From the NCBI RefSeq assembly GCF_009727055.1, contig NC_052351.1, forward strand, positions 5,782,183 to 5,846,182: a DNA stretch of 64,000 nucleotides. The letters are read 5' to 3'. The translations under genes and the position numbers were made by a program. Below, one piece after another: positions 11,284 through 21,502 of the stretch (positions are counted from its first letter, which is position 1; the number at the start of each line of letters is the position of its first letter). The notes beneath the pieces were generated by a model. That model had not been told where the DNA came from and did not search any database. It saw only the letters and a list, made by a program, of their open reading frames with translations. This DNA comes from Benincasa hispida (lineage: Eukaryota > Streptophyta > Magnoliopsida > Cucurbitales > Cucurbitaceae).

Positions 11284-12470
11284 AGACAAGATCGCACCAT
11301 TGAGCTACTTCTAGGGGCAGGGTCGGTCAATGTGAGGCCTTATAGATACCCACAATTCCAGAAAGATGAAATTGAAAGAATGGTCAAGGAGATGCTAATG
11401 GCAAGGGTCATTCAGCCAAGTCGAAGTACTTTTTCTAGCCCGGTCTTGCTGGTCAAAAAGAAAGATGGGAGCTGGCGTTTTTGTGTTGACTACTGTGCCC
11501 TGAATAATGCAACCATTCTAGATAAGTACCCTATTCCCATTGTTGATGAGTTATTAGATGAGCTATATGGTGCCACAATCTTTTAAAAATTTGACTTAAA
11601 ACCAGGTTATCATCAAATCCGAGTTCACCCAAGGGACATCCACAAAACTGCTTTTCGAACACATAAGGGCTACTATGAGTTTTTGGTAATGCCCTTTGGG
11701 TTGAAGAATGCTCCATCTACTTTCCAAGCCATCAAGAATGAAATCCTCAAACCATATCTTTGTCAATTTGCGTTGATCTTCTTTGATGACATTATGATTT
11801 ATAGCAAAACATTGGAGGAACACATGAGTCATTTATCAACAATCTTAGAGATATTGATTGACAACCAGCTGGTAGCAAATTGGAAGAAGTGTCAATTTGG
11901 GGCAACGAGCATTGAATATTTGGGGCATATTATCTCTGCACAAGGGGTATCGACCGATCCATCCAAGTTGGAAGCAATGAGCAGCTGGCTTACACCACGT
12001 AATGTGAAGGAATTAAGGGGCTTCCTCGGTTTCACAGACTATTACAGAAAATTTGTGGCCAACTATGGCGCCATAGCCTTGCCACTAACTCAGTTACTAA
12101 GGAAGGGAAGTTTCCACTGGAGTGAGGAAGCAGAGAACATTTCAATGTCTTAAATCCGCTATGATGTCTGTACCAATGTTGGGATTACCCAACTTCAACG
12201 AGCCTTTTGTTGTAGAGACGGATGCATCAGGTGTAGGGGTGAGGGCCGTGTTGATGCAAAACAAAAGACCATTGGCATATTTCAGCCAAGCACTACCCCC
12301 GACTCATCGTTTCAAGGCAGTATACGAGTAGGAATTAATGGCCATGGTGTTTGAATTAGAAAATGGAGACCTTATCTTCTAGGAAGACACTTCATAGTCA
12401 GGACAGACCAGAAAAACCTAAAATTTCTTCTAGAACAAAGGGTAATCGCCGGAGAATAACAACATTAGAT
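11284..12470 (+). pseudogene. Chromovirus reverse transcriptase and RNase H
   Basis: RT begins [16 protein letters not shown] and contains [33 protein letters not shown] and the catalytic FFDD motif (about 11788-11800). TAA at 11584-11586 interrupts it. A one-base frameshift near 12135 leads into the RNase H (FVVETDASG, then RPLAYFSQAL). RNase H is cut by TAG 12329-12331, a further frameshift near 12358, and stops at 12457-12459 and 12466-12468. Confidence 0.88.
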
Positions 12471-13740
12471 CCCCAAACTCATGGGATATGACTTTAGCAT
12501 TGAATACAATAGGGGAACTGAAAATTCAGCCGCAGATGCTCTCTCTCAACTACCAATTTCACTGGAACTTGGAGTGCTCAGTGTAATGAAGGGGTTGAAT
12601 ACCTCTGTTTTTGTTGAGCAGGTGGGTGCAGATGAGGAATTGAGTGGGATCCGACAAGCATTGTTAACTGATCAGTCTGCTCCTAACGGATATAGCATTA
12701 AAGGTGAACTGCTATACTACAAAGAAAGGATTGTACTACCGGCCACTTCACCCATAATACCCCTATTATTACATGAATTCCACAATAGCCCCATAGGAGG
12801 ACATCAAGGAAGCTTGAAGACTTAACAGAGGCTGTTTAAGGAAGTTTATTGGAGGGGAATGAAGAAAGCCGTTCAGTAGTTTGTGGCAGACTGTGGAATC
12901 TGCCAGTAGGCCAATTATCTCTCCCTTTCACCAGCTGGCCTTCTACAAGTTCTACCTATTCCTGACAGAGTTTGGGTGGATATCTCCATGGACTTCATTG
13001 AAGGGCTTCCAAAATCTAAAGGATTTGATACCATCATGGTAGTGGTAGACCGACAGTCCAAGTACGCCCATTTCATCACCCTCAAACATCCATTTTCTGC
13101 TAAATCTGTAGTTTAGGTATTTGTTAAAGGAGTTGTGCACTTACATGGTTACCCTCGAAGCATCGTGTTTGATCGTGGCAAAATATTTACTAATTTATTC
13201 TGGGAAGAGCTCTTTCGTGTGATTGGACTCAGTTATGCAGAAGTACAGCTTACCATCTCCAGACGGATGGGCAAACAGAGGTAGTTAATAGAGGTATTGA
13301 AACTTATTTGAGATGTTTTACTATGAGCAACCCTAAACAATGGGCTAAGTGGGTGCCTTGGGCCAAGTTCTATTATAACACCTCATTTCACACTGCTACC
13401 CAAGCCACTCCCTTCGAAATTCTGTATGGCTGCCACCCCCTCCCCCGTACTTGGATACATAGCCAAGCTTAAGAACTTGCTACACAAGGCGCAACAAAGA
13501 ATGATTAAGACGGCTAATGCAAAGAGGAGGGATGTGGAATTTGGCATAGGAGACTGGGTCTACCTTAAGCTTAAACCATATAGGCAGTCATCTATAGCAA
13601 AGCATAAGCATCTAAAGCTGGCACCACGATTTGTGGGGCCATTTTAGGTGACTGATTGCATCGGGAAGACAGCATACAAGCTTGCATTGCCAGCCAGAAC
13701 AGGTATCCACCCTATGTTTCATATATCAGTCCTTCGAAAG
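12471..13740 (+). pseudogene. Chromovirus integrase
   Basis: Integrase zinc-binding region (HEFHNSPIGGHQG), then [13 protein letters not shown] and the catalytic core ([12 protein letters not shown], then TAYHLQTDGQTEVVNR after a frameshift near 13240). Stops at 12823, 12877, 12907, 13114 and 13645. Between GCHPLP and the KRRDVEFGIGDWVYLKLKPYRQ segment roughly 50 codons seem missing compared with relatives, so a deletion near 13435-13455 is inferred. The end of the domain (GIHPMFHISVLRKAV) is preserved. Confidence 0.85.
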
Positions 13741-13985
13741 GCAGTCAGTTGCAATCTGGCAAACATACCGATTCCCCTTAATGTGACCGACGAGTTGAGT
13801 TTCATAACACAACCTGCTGAATTGTTAGACATTAGAACTTCACCTTCTGGAGATCAACAAACAGAGATACTGATTCGTTGGGAGAATGGGGACAAAACCG
13901 AGGCAACATGGGAGCTTCCAGACATAATTAATGACCAATTTCCTGATTTTCACCTTGAGGACAAGGTGGCTCTTTGGGGGGCGGG
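13741..13985 (+). pseudogene. Chromodomain at the polyprotein C-terminus
   Basis: ILIRWENGDKTEATWELPDIINDQFPDFHLEDKV matches the C-terminal chromodomain of plant chromoviruses, which is thought to direct insertion to heterochromatin. It is followed by the polypurine tract and the 3' LTR. The reading frame from 13648 to 14049 has no internal stop. Confidence 0.82.
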
Positions 13986-13988
13986 TAT

Positions 13989-14286
13989 TGATAAACCCTT
14001 AATAACCAAAGTATATGAAAGAAGAAAGAAAGTAAAGGAAAATAAGTAAATATTGAGAGTATATAAGGGCTAAGGAATATTGTTAGTTAGAGGAAAAACA
14101 AACAGAAAAGAGAGAGAGATTGGGGCCCACAGGAGGGTTAAGTTATTTGTAAGAGTGATTGAGGCCATGAGGGGCATTGGCAATTTTGTATCAATTCTCA
14201 TATTTTGAGACTGATGGGAGAGAAGGGAAGCTCTCTAAATCTTCCCTATTGTTAATAAAATAAGGAAAGACATTCCAACCTTATCA
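13989..14286 (+). repeat. 3' LTR of the chromovirus
   Basis: 298 bp, TGATA...TATCA; lacks the duplications seen in the 5' LTR. By eye the two LTRs differ at several percent of shared positions, many of them transitions, so the insertion is not recent. Confidence 0.9.
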
Positions 14287-14321
14287 GAATGTGGGAGTCG
14301 GAGGCGAGCCTAACATAAACA

Positions 14322-14355
14322 TAGCTCAATGGTAATGACCATATAGTTCAAATCC
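14322..14355 (+). other. tRNA-like pol III A-box/B-box remnant
   Basis: TAGCTCAATGG (14322-14332) resembles an A box and AGTTCAAATCC (14345-14355) a B box, followed by a T-run at 14366. Their spacing is shorter than in a functional tRNA or SINE head, so this is at best a truncated tRNA-derived repeat. Confidence 0.3.
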
Positions 14356-14394
14356 TCATACCAACTTTTTTTTTCCCTAAAAAAACAAGCAAAG

Positions 14395-15060
14395 CCAACC
14401 TAACAAATAACTCAACCTCTAACCTCTTCATCCGAGATTCGTACCAATAAAAATAATATCCTCGATAAAAATTTGGATATTAGAAAGTGAAGAAATTACC
14501 CCGTTAAGAAACTTGATAACCTCCAATGCATTATATTCAACTACAAGTGGGTAATTCATCCAACCCACTCTCGCTTAACATCTAATAGGCCTCTCACTAG
14601 TCTTCATTTCAAGAAGACAAATATATCTTGTCTGCTCGATAAATTTACAACCATGCAACAAAGCACGACCAAAATGATCTCTGACTAGTTACCCAAGTCC
14701 ACCTCTATCTTTATCATTCGACGACGCTGCATCAATGTCAAGCTTCCATAGGCCAGCAACAGGTGGAGACCAACAAAATAGGAAGACCCAGAGGGGTTGG
14801 GGTGAAGCAGGATATCAAAGACTCCCTCCCCTTGACGCGCTCACCAATCTGTCCAAATATGCCAAGAGATTGACGTTTGAAAACCTAAGATACTCCAAAT
14901 CAGGACTCCCCTTCATGAAGCAAATGTCATTACGATGATTCCATAGACACCAAAGGATAGTTAGAGCATGGCCCAAATCCTCTGGCGAACAAAACTACCT
15001 CAATAGATTCCATTCATCAAGCAACGACCACCTACCATTATCTACACCAAATGAACCCAC
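14395..15060 (-). pseudogene. Non-LTR retrotransposon (LINE) 3' part: RT-downstream and RNase H-like domain
   Basis: Minus-strand reading contains ALTILWCLWNHRND, then WSPPVAGLWKLDIDAA with GGLG and VRDHFGRALLHGCKF, and a distal VEYNALEVIKFLNG block with LSNIQIFIEDI. This is the order seen in plant LINE polyproteins after the RT zinc-binding region (RVT_3, RNase H-like). Several stops break it and the RT itself is absent. Confidence 0.7.
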
Positions 15061-15454
15061 ATGAGACAGTAGAAAATTCTTTCAAACATTCTTAGAGAAT
15101 TTACGCTCCTACGTAATATGGCTTGTTGTTTCAACATGAGATATGCATAAAAAGCACCTTGTGAATTAGAGTAGGTTTCTTTAGAGTGTAAGATACTAAC
15201 GACGGGGAGGTAAGGATTTGGGAGGAAAGTTTGATTCCATGTGCATAATTTATTTTCGTATACACTCTCTATATACTTTCTACACTTTATGTACTTTGGA
15301 TATGTTTTTTTCCCTTCTTTTTTTTTAATGCCAAAAACAATGCATAAGATTATCATACAAATGAGAATAATGAGAAACTGATAAGCTACTCTCAAACATA
15401 CTCTATACATAATCATCTAAACCACGTAAGTTAGGAAAATAAAAGAGGAAGGGA

Positions 15455-15735
15455 TTGGTATCGTTTATCTCTTCGTTGTACATGATAGAGTCAGGGAGCT
15501 AAACGACAGAAAATGTATTGAATCGTTTACCTCTTCGCTGTACACGATAGAGTTAGGAAGCTAAGCGATAGAGTCAATCGTTTACCTCTTCGTTGTACAT
15601 GATAGAGTCTGGGAGCTAAAGGATAGTGAGAGTATTGAATCGTTTACTTGTTCATTGTACACGATAAGATTAGAAAAACTAAACGATAGAGAGAGAATTG
15701 TATCGCTTTCCTCTTCGTATTCAACGATTGCTTTG
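15455..15735. repeat. Tandem repeat, about 62-bp unit, five copies
   Basis: TCGTTTA(C/T) recurs at 15461, 15523, 15578, 15640 and (as TCGCTTTC) 15703. Each copy is followed by a CTTCG..GTACA..GATAGAG pattern and AGCTAAACGA-like ends. Related CGATCGTTTAG repeats occur in family A LTRs at 38640, 40590 and 48600. Confidence 0.75.
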
Positions 15736-17105
15736 GAAAGGGGCAACCTGCCCAATTTATATATCATTCCCTATTTTAGGGATACATAAGAATTAAAAAA
15801 TTATTTAACGAATGACTAATGATATGAAGACACATGGTCTAATACATAGAGAAAGAATATTTGTTTGATATTATCCAATTCTAACAGAATTCTGGAGCAT
15901 TAAGGGAATACTCCTTGACTCACCTCAGTGACATGACATTCTTCAACTGATGTGTTTTCTTGACTCTTCCTTGGTAGCTGACGTGGCAGAGTCTCTAACA
16001 ACGTATAAGGCATAATAAAATTAGATATAATCATAGCATACCATTTGCAATAAACTAAAATTTGGAAATTATCATAATATACCATTTTGAATGATGAGTT
16101 TACAAGCACAACCTAAACAACCCAACAAATTAGTTTTACTTTAAACTTTTGGGTTGATCGGTGATTTATCATGATATCAAAGCAATAGGTCCTATGATCG
16201 AACTTCTTAACAATGATATTTTGTTGAAGTATTGATATAATTAAATTTACTATAACCCATTAACTTAAGTTTTTAAGTTTAATTATGATTTAACAATGCA
16301 TAAGATAAATAGGAAAATTCAAAATCTTATTCACTAAAAAAAATTCAAATACATCTCATTGATGTGAAAAATGAGAGTTGCAGTAGCATGCTTGCTTTTT
16401 TCATTTTTTTAGAAAAAGAAAGTTTCCTTTATTTGTCAAAAGCAATATTGAATTTTGTGATAAATAAGTTGTTTGATTTAGTTTAGCACGTTGTTTGTTA
16501 ATACAATAAATATGGACATGGAGTAAGAAATAGAATGTGAAGCTTTGAACTTAGACATCATACAAATAAGTAGATGCTCAATGTGGTTACCGATCCCAAA
16601 TGATGGAGAATCCGGAAAGAATAATGGGCCACATTGTTGTCCAATGATAATGGCCCGATTTCCATTTATACGACTTTAAAATATAATACACAGTGATTAC
16701 AAATTTATATTTTTAGAATTAATAATGAAGTATATGCGATATATTTTTTTTTAAATTTATAAATATAAAAAAATCTATTTGTGATATATTATATTGCTAA
16801 TAAAAGTCTATCTACAATATGGTCTATCACTAATAAATTCAAATAGTTATCCGGTCGAAGTTTTACTATATTTGTAAATTTTTGTATATTATGCTATATT
16901 AATATTTTGGATTTTTAGTACACGCCCTTGAATCTTAAACTACATACTTCATAAAACCTGAACTTTAATTTCCTCTTCTAGTTATATGATTGCATGTATC
17001 TTTCTCCAATTTACTTCATAATAATAATAAAAATAATAATGATGTGGGATTAATATATATTTTTTCTTTAATTAAAAAGTATCTTTCAACGAATAATTAG
17101 AAGCC
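15736..17105. other. AT-rich noncoding DNA with a tRNA/PBS-like remnant
   Basis: At about 16160-16200 a TGATATCAAAGC stretch followed by GGTCCTATGATCGAAC resembles a widespread plant repeat built around a tRNA-iMet-like sequence. Nothing else is recognisable; no ORF is supported. Confidence 0.4.
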
Positions 17106-17109
17106 TCCA

Positions 17110-17275
17110 AGTCTATTTGGATTCACATGAGAAAAAAAATGTTTTTAAAAAAACTCATTTTTATTTAAATAATTTTGATAAAAATGGTTGAAAATATATT
17201 TTAAAAACTATTTAAATAAATTATTTTTTAAATTAAATATTTAAAAATAAATTCTAAACATACTTTTAGGAGCCA
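17110..17275. mobile_element. MITE-like repeat, copy 2
   Basis: Collinear with 4908-5095 (TATTTGGATTCACATGAG, AAACTCATTTTTATTTAAA, TAAATTCTAAACATAC), diverged by many substitutions. Confidence 0.55.
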
Positions 17276-17965
17276 CCTTGTAAACCGACCCAGAGGACGG
17301 CGTTAATTTTTGGGGTATAATGACGATCCAAGTTTTAAATGGACCGACAGACCGACATTATTTATGATCTGTATGTATATAAAGAAAACCCTTCATGAGT
17401 TCGAATTTGTTGGTCGGAGCGTAGCCTTATTTGTCCAATGCTTCCACAAGGAGAGTAACTTTTGTCTTGGTACGGCCGCGCCGGTACTTAAAACGGTTAA
17501 ACCATATTCATCTGTAATCAATGAGTGCCGGTTAGTAATTTAAAGGAATATAGTATTTTAAATCTACATATCGCTACATTAATTTTTGACGTATATAGAT
17601 AAGGAATTAAGAGTTTCATTTTGAAGACAGATTTAATTTCTATTTGAAAATATAACTACAAATTAATCGATAAGATAATATCATGTTGATGTGTTAGTGA
17701 AGATTGAGTACAATTATAACATTCTACTCGATGAGAAAACACCCCCTCACAAGTAAACTCTTTAAGCTACTAGCGGACCAATGTGATAAAGTTCAAAATA
17801 CAACAAAATTTGAAAACAAAATTTTTAGGTTTTCTTTTTATTCAGATTAGAATTATATTAAATAAGGATAAAAGCATTTAGACATATAGTATGTCATGTT
17901 ATAAATCCAACTATTTTTTTCTAAAAAAAAATTAAAATATGTATTATATAATGTAGTATAAATTA
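17276..17965. other. Unassigned segment
   Basis: A 77-codon open frame (17310-17543) in slightly less AT-rich DNA has no recognisable domain or start context. The rest is AT-rich and featureless. Confidence 0.4.
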
Positions 17966-18220
17966 AATTAGGTTAAATTCCAATTTTGGTTCCTATGGTT
18001 TGGATAAAGTTGACCATTTTAAAATTTAGAATTTAGTTTGTATTATTTGATATAACTTTATACATAGTCCCTATGGTTTGTTAAATCCTCTCCAATAGTC
18101 TCTACCATAGAGACTATTTATTGTGAAACTATAAGGTGTAAATTCTAATTATAAACCATAAGATCTAAATTTTAATTTATTGCAAACCATAAGGACTAAA
18201 ATTTCGATTTTTCCTATAAA
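17966..18220. mobile_element. Fold-back (MITE-type) element
   Basis: TTTTGGTTCCTATGGTTTG near the left end is mirrored by GCAAACCATAAGGACTAAAA near the right end. The arms are about 30 bases with mismatches and contain further internal copies of the ..CTATGGTTTG.. motif. Noncoding. Confidence 0.6.
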
Positions 18221-18778
18221 TTATATAATATTACAAAATAATAGTTAAACAATTTTTTTAACATGATACATGTTCATAATAAATTAATAATAATTTATTG
18301 CCAATTAATATTTAGTGGATAACTACAACTAGTTTACAATTGTTTAAATTATAATTTAATTTCTAAATTCTGCTACCAAACACATATATGAAAACGTGAA
18401 ATACAACTCTGTTTTCATTTAATCTCTTGTTTTCAAGTTTATGTTTTAAGATTATTTACCAAACAGACTATTAGGGTTTGAGAAAGGTTGTGATTAAGGG
18501 TTGAGGCACGTTGAGGCACGTTGACGCTATCTTTATAGAAGATGTACCCCGACTTGTATCGAGTAATTTGACATTCCACTCCCAAGATACAACACCCTTA
18601 AAGAACGCTTGTGTGCAGCTAAGTGATCTTATGAATTTCATTGAACTTGTTGTTCACAAAACATTTTAGGAATCGAATATTGAAATCAGAGATTTTCTGT
18701 GTCTGTTAAGACTGTATATTGAAAGGAAGAAGAGGATTAAAAATTAAAGGCCGTAACCACTTTCACATAGTGTAAAAG

Positions 18779-19214
18779 TGTAACGACCTGACTCCCTAGG
18801 ACTTATATTAGACCGATACTACATGCATGCATACATATCAAAACGACCATTTTTTATAGATTGACTAAAATCAAATAAATTTTATAAAATAAATAACTTT
18901 TATTAAGTCTAAATAATTGAAAATCTTTGATCAGGGTGCCCTTAAAAATAAAACAACAATGGAAAAAATTTAACTAAAACATCTAATAGTACAAAACTAA
19001 AATTTTCTAAATTCGTCGACAAAACTGAGATTTAAAATATGAAAACATGGAAACGTGAGCGGAAGCATCTGTCTAGTCCCAATGGCATGGTCACAGATTC
19101 CTCTTATCATTCGCCGATGTGTCCTTACCCATACTTGAAAAACATAACATAATAAAGCACGAGTATAAAATGCTCAATAAGAACCCCACTACCAGGGTCA
19201 GGCTATGAATAAAT
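18779..19214. mobile_element. Gypsy Tekay/Del-like LTR fragment
   Basis: Starts TGTAACGACC and is collinear over about 400 bp with the LTR at 49709, including the GCATGCATACAT and GAGCGGAAGCATCTG blocks. It is cut at 19214 by the insertion of a family A element. The 18221-18778 stretch before it holds nothing recognisable. Confidence 0.75.
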
Positions 19215-21486
19215 TGTTGGGATGTATGCCCTAAAGCCTCGTAATTGTATGTTATTTGAACCAATGGTTGATTACGTTATATATGCAATGATCCGTTAAA
19301 GGAAGACCCAAAGTTATTTTATATAAATTAAACATGTATGTAGTTGACATACAGGTGGATCATGTTTATATAATAACCTAAATGGTCTATAGTAAATGGA
19401 TAAGGTTGAATGCCTTATCTTGACGACACTACGAATACGCACTTTGTAATTGTTACAATTGTTATAAAATATTACAAATGATTAGATCATGATCACTCAT
19501 GTACAAACTTGTAAGTAGAGGTATCCTATACAAAGAGTTTGTATAAGAATGGACACTGAAATGATTAGTCTCTCTTTATAACGCCGTTACTTGAAGAGAC
19601 TTACATTTCACTAGGATGACTATAGGTGCTTGACTTTAATCCCGAGTGAGTTGTGAATTCTTGCCTATGAGGGAGGTCATTTGATTTTCATGAGTGAGAG
19701 TGGCTAGATTTGTTAACTTAATATGCCTATTATTTTGGAGATTCGTTTGAGAGGAGTTGGGAACTCAACTACACAAGATGAAATTCACTCATTCTCATTA
19801 TTAGGGTAAATAGATGAATTGCTCCCTTGAGGGCTGATTCTGGGTCTTAAACAATGAGGGCTCTCACTCTCTCATTAGCCAGAGAGAGGGTTTAGTTATA
19901 AGGGACTATGACTAATTATTCATTAGAGGGATTGATGGTACTTAAGGAGTTATATGTAACTATAGGGGCAAAACGGTAATTTTGACTCAGTTGTACTTGT
20001 GAACAATTTGTGAAGAGTTAATGCACCATTGATTGGCTATATCCAATAGAAACCAAAATATATTTACAATGCAAAGAATAACTATTGGTCTTTATTGGAG
20101 TGACCGATAGTTAATGAATGTTAATTAAAGATTTTAATTAATTAATCTCGTATCATTGAAGTTTCTAATCTGTAGGTCTATAAAATCTCATTACTAGCTT
20201 AAGAAGGATTTAATGAGAATCAATTAGTTTTGAATTGATTTGAATTGTTCAAATTAATTAAAGGGAATTAATTGTATGAGATACCATTAATATAATGTAT
20301 GTTGATCCATTATAATATAAAGTTTAATGAGAGATAAATATGATTCAAGTATTTATTATATGAATGAGATTCATATAAAAAACTATATGTTAAAATTAAT
20401 ATGAATATGATTCATATTAAGACAATATAGTTTGATGAGAGAGGTTGTTATTTGAATAAGATTCAAACTATATGAATGTGATTCCATATAAAACTATAGA
20501 ATAAAGTTTAATGTGAATATCATTCATATTAAAACTATAGTATATGAGAGGAAATACATTTGAATATGATTCAAACTATATGAATGTGATTCCATATAAA
20601 ACTATAGAATAAAGTTTAATGTGAATATCATTCATATTAAAACTATAGTATATGAGAGGAAATACATTTGAATATGATTCAAACTATATGAATGTGATTC
20701 CATATAAAACTATAGAATAAAGTTTAATGTGAATATCATTCATATTAAAACTATAGTATATGAGAGGAAATACATTTGAATATGATTCAAACTATATGAA
20801 TGTGATTCCATATAAAACTATAGAATAAAGTTTAATGTGAATATCATTCATATTAAAACTATAGTATATGAGAGGAAATACATTTGAATATGATTCAAAT
20901 GTGATATTAATTAAATATATGATATTTAATTAATTAGATTAATTAATATTTATTTATTAAATAAAATAAAATAAAATAAAAGTTAATTCCCTTGCAGTTA
21001 GCAAGAGAGTTAACGTAGGATTGGGCAGAGTTATCTCCCCTCCCCTCTCATCAGTAGTAGATACAGAAGTTTTCTGCGTTGATTTATGGAAGAAGAAGAA
21101 ATGTTCATTTTGAAAAATTCTCTCAAGGAATCACTCTCTCATTTTCCTTCCCTTATCAAAATCGAAGAGCCCACCACTCCTTCATTTCCCACCTTGAGAA
21201 TAGCAAGGAAGACACTTGGTGGTAGTGTCCAAGGGTTGCTGTGTTTTGCTGTGTTCATAGAAGAATTTTTTTGTTCGTGACCACCGGGAGAGGAAAAACG
21301 TGAAAAACGGTTCTTCAAGTGTTAGTTCCCTTTTTCCTTTTCTCTTTATAATTTCGGTAGGAAAGCATGTTTTGGTTTATGATGTTTATCCTTTGTTTTC
21401 GTTATTCTCTGTTTTAAAGAGTTCCAAATTAAATTCTAAGACGTGAAGGCTTTGTACGCTTTCGCTTGAGAGTTCCAATCTCTTCA
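19215..21486 (+). mobile_element. Family A LTR, 2,272 bp (most complete copy)
   Basis: Begins TGTTGGGATG and ends CTCTTCA, directly before a tRNA-iMet PBS. Blocks shared by all copies include a GTGGATCATG stretch, GGGAACTCAACTACACAAG, GCTCCCTTAAGGGCTGATT-type sequence, and an AT-rich section full of short inverted repeats. No coding capacity. Here called family A; at least eight full or partial copies are in this window. The large LTR joined to a noncoding interior resembles a LARD-type non-autonomous retrotransposon; that class is inferred. Confidence 0.8.
20434..20896 (+). repeat. 108-bp tandem array inside the family A LTR
   Basis: About four copies; the GGAAATACATTTG landmark falls at 20550, 20658, 20766 and 20874, an exact 108-bp period. 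Units are almost identical. Each contains three imperfect inverted repeats built on GAATATGATTC-like cores. Confidence 0.92.
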
Positions 21487-21487
21487 G

Positions 21488-21502
21488 TTGGTATAAGAGC
21501 CA
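21488..21502 (+). other. Family A primer-binding site
   Basis: TTGGTATAAGAGCCA, one mismatch to the tRNA-iMet PBS, one base after the LTR end. The equivalent at 37104-37117 is TTGGTATTAGAGAC. Confidence 0.75.

Larger units (their letters stand above)
8981..14286 (+). mobile_element. Complete Ty3/gypsy chromovirus (Reina-like), TSD GAATG, inactive
   Basis: Two LTRs (8981-9397 and 13989-14286) with TGATA...TATC(A/T) ends bracket gag, protease, RT, RNase H, integrase and a C-terminal chromodomain in chromovirus order. The 5-bp duplication GAATG (8976-8980 and 14287-14291) proves the boundaries. A tRNA-iMet PBS follows the 5' LTR and a G-rich polypurine tract (about 13973-13985) precedes the 3' LTR. 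Short LTRs, compact size and a chromodomain suggest the Reina lineage; that is inference. About 14 in-frame stops, at least three frameshifts and a deletion in the integrase C-terminus make it incapable of autonomous movement. Confidence 0.92.

Noticed and set aside
14322..14355. Functional tRNA gene
   Set aside because: A and B boxes are too close together and no cloverleaf can be drawn.
14735..14938. 67-codon plus-strand ORF
   Set aside because: Shadow of the minus-strand LINE RNase H remnant.
17310..17543. 77-codon ORF with a GC-rich quasi-palindrome near 17470
   Set aside because: No homology recognised; the palindrome is imperfect and isolated.
21086..21280. 64-codon ORF in the family A LTR (MEEEEMF...)
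   Set aside because: Not conserved as an ORF in the other LTR copies; likely leader sequence.
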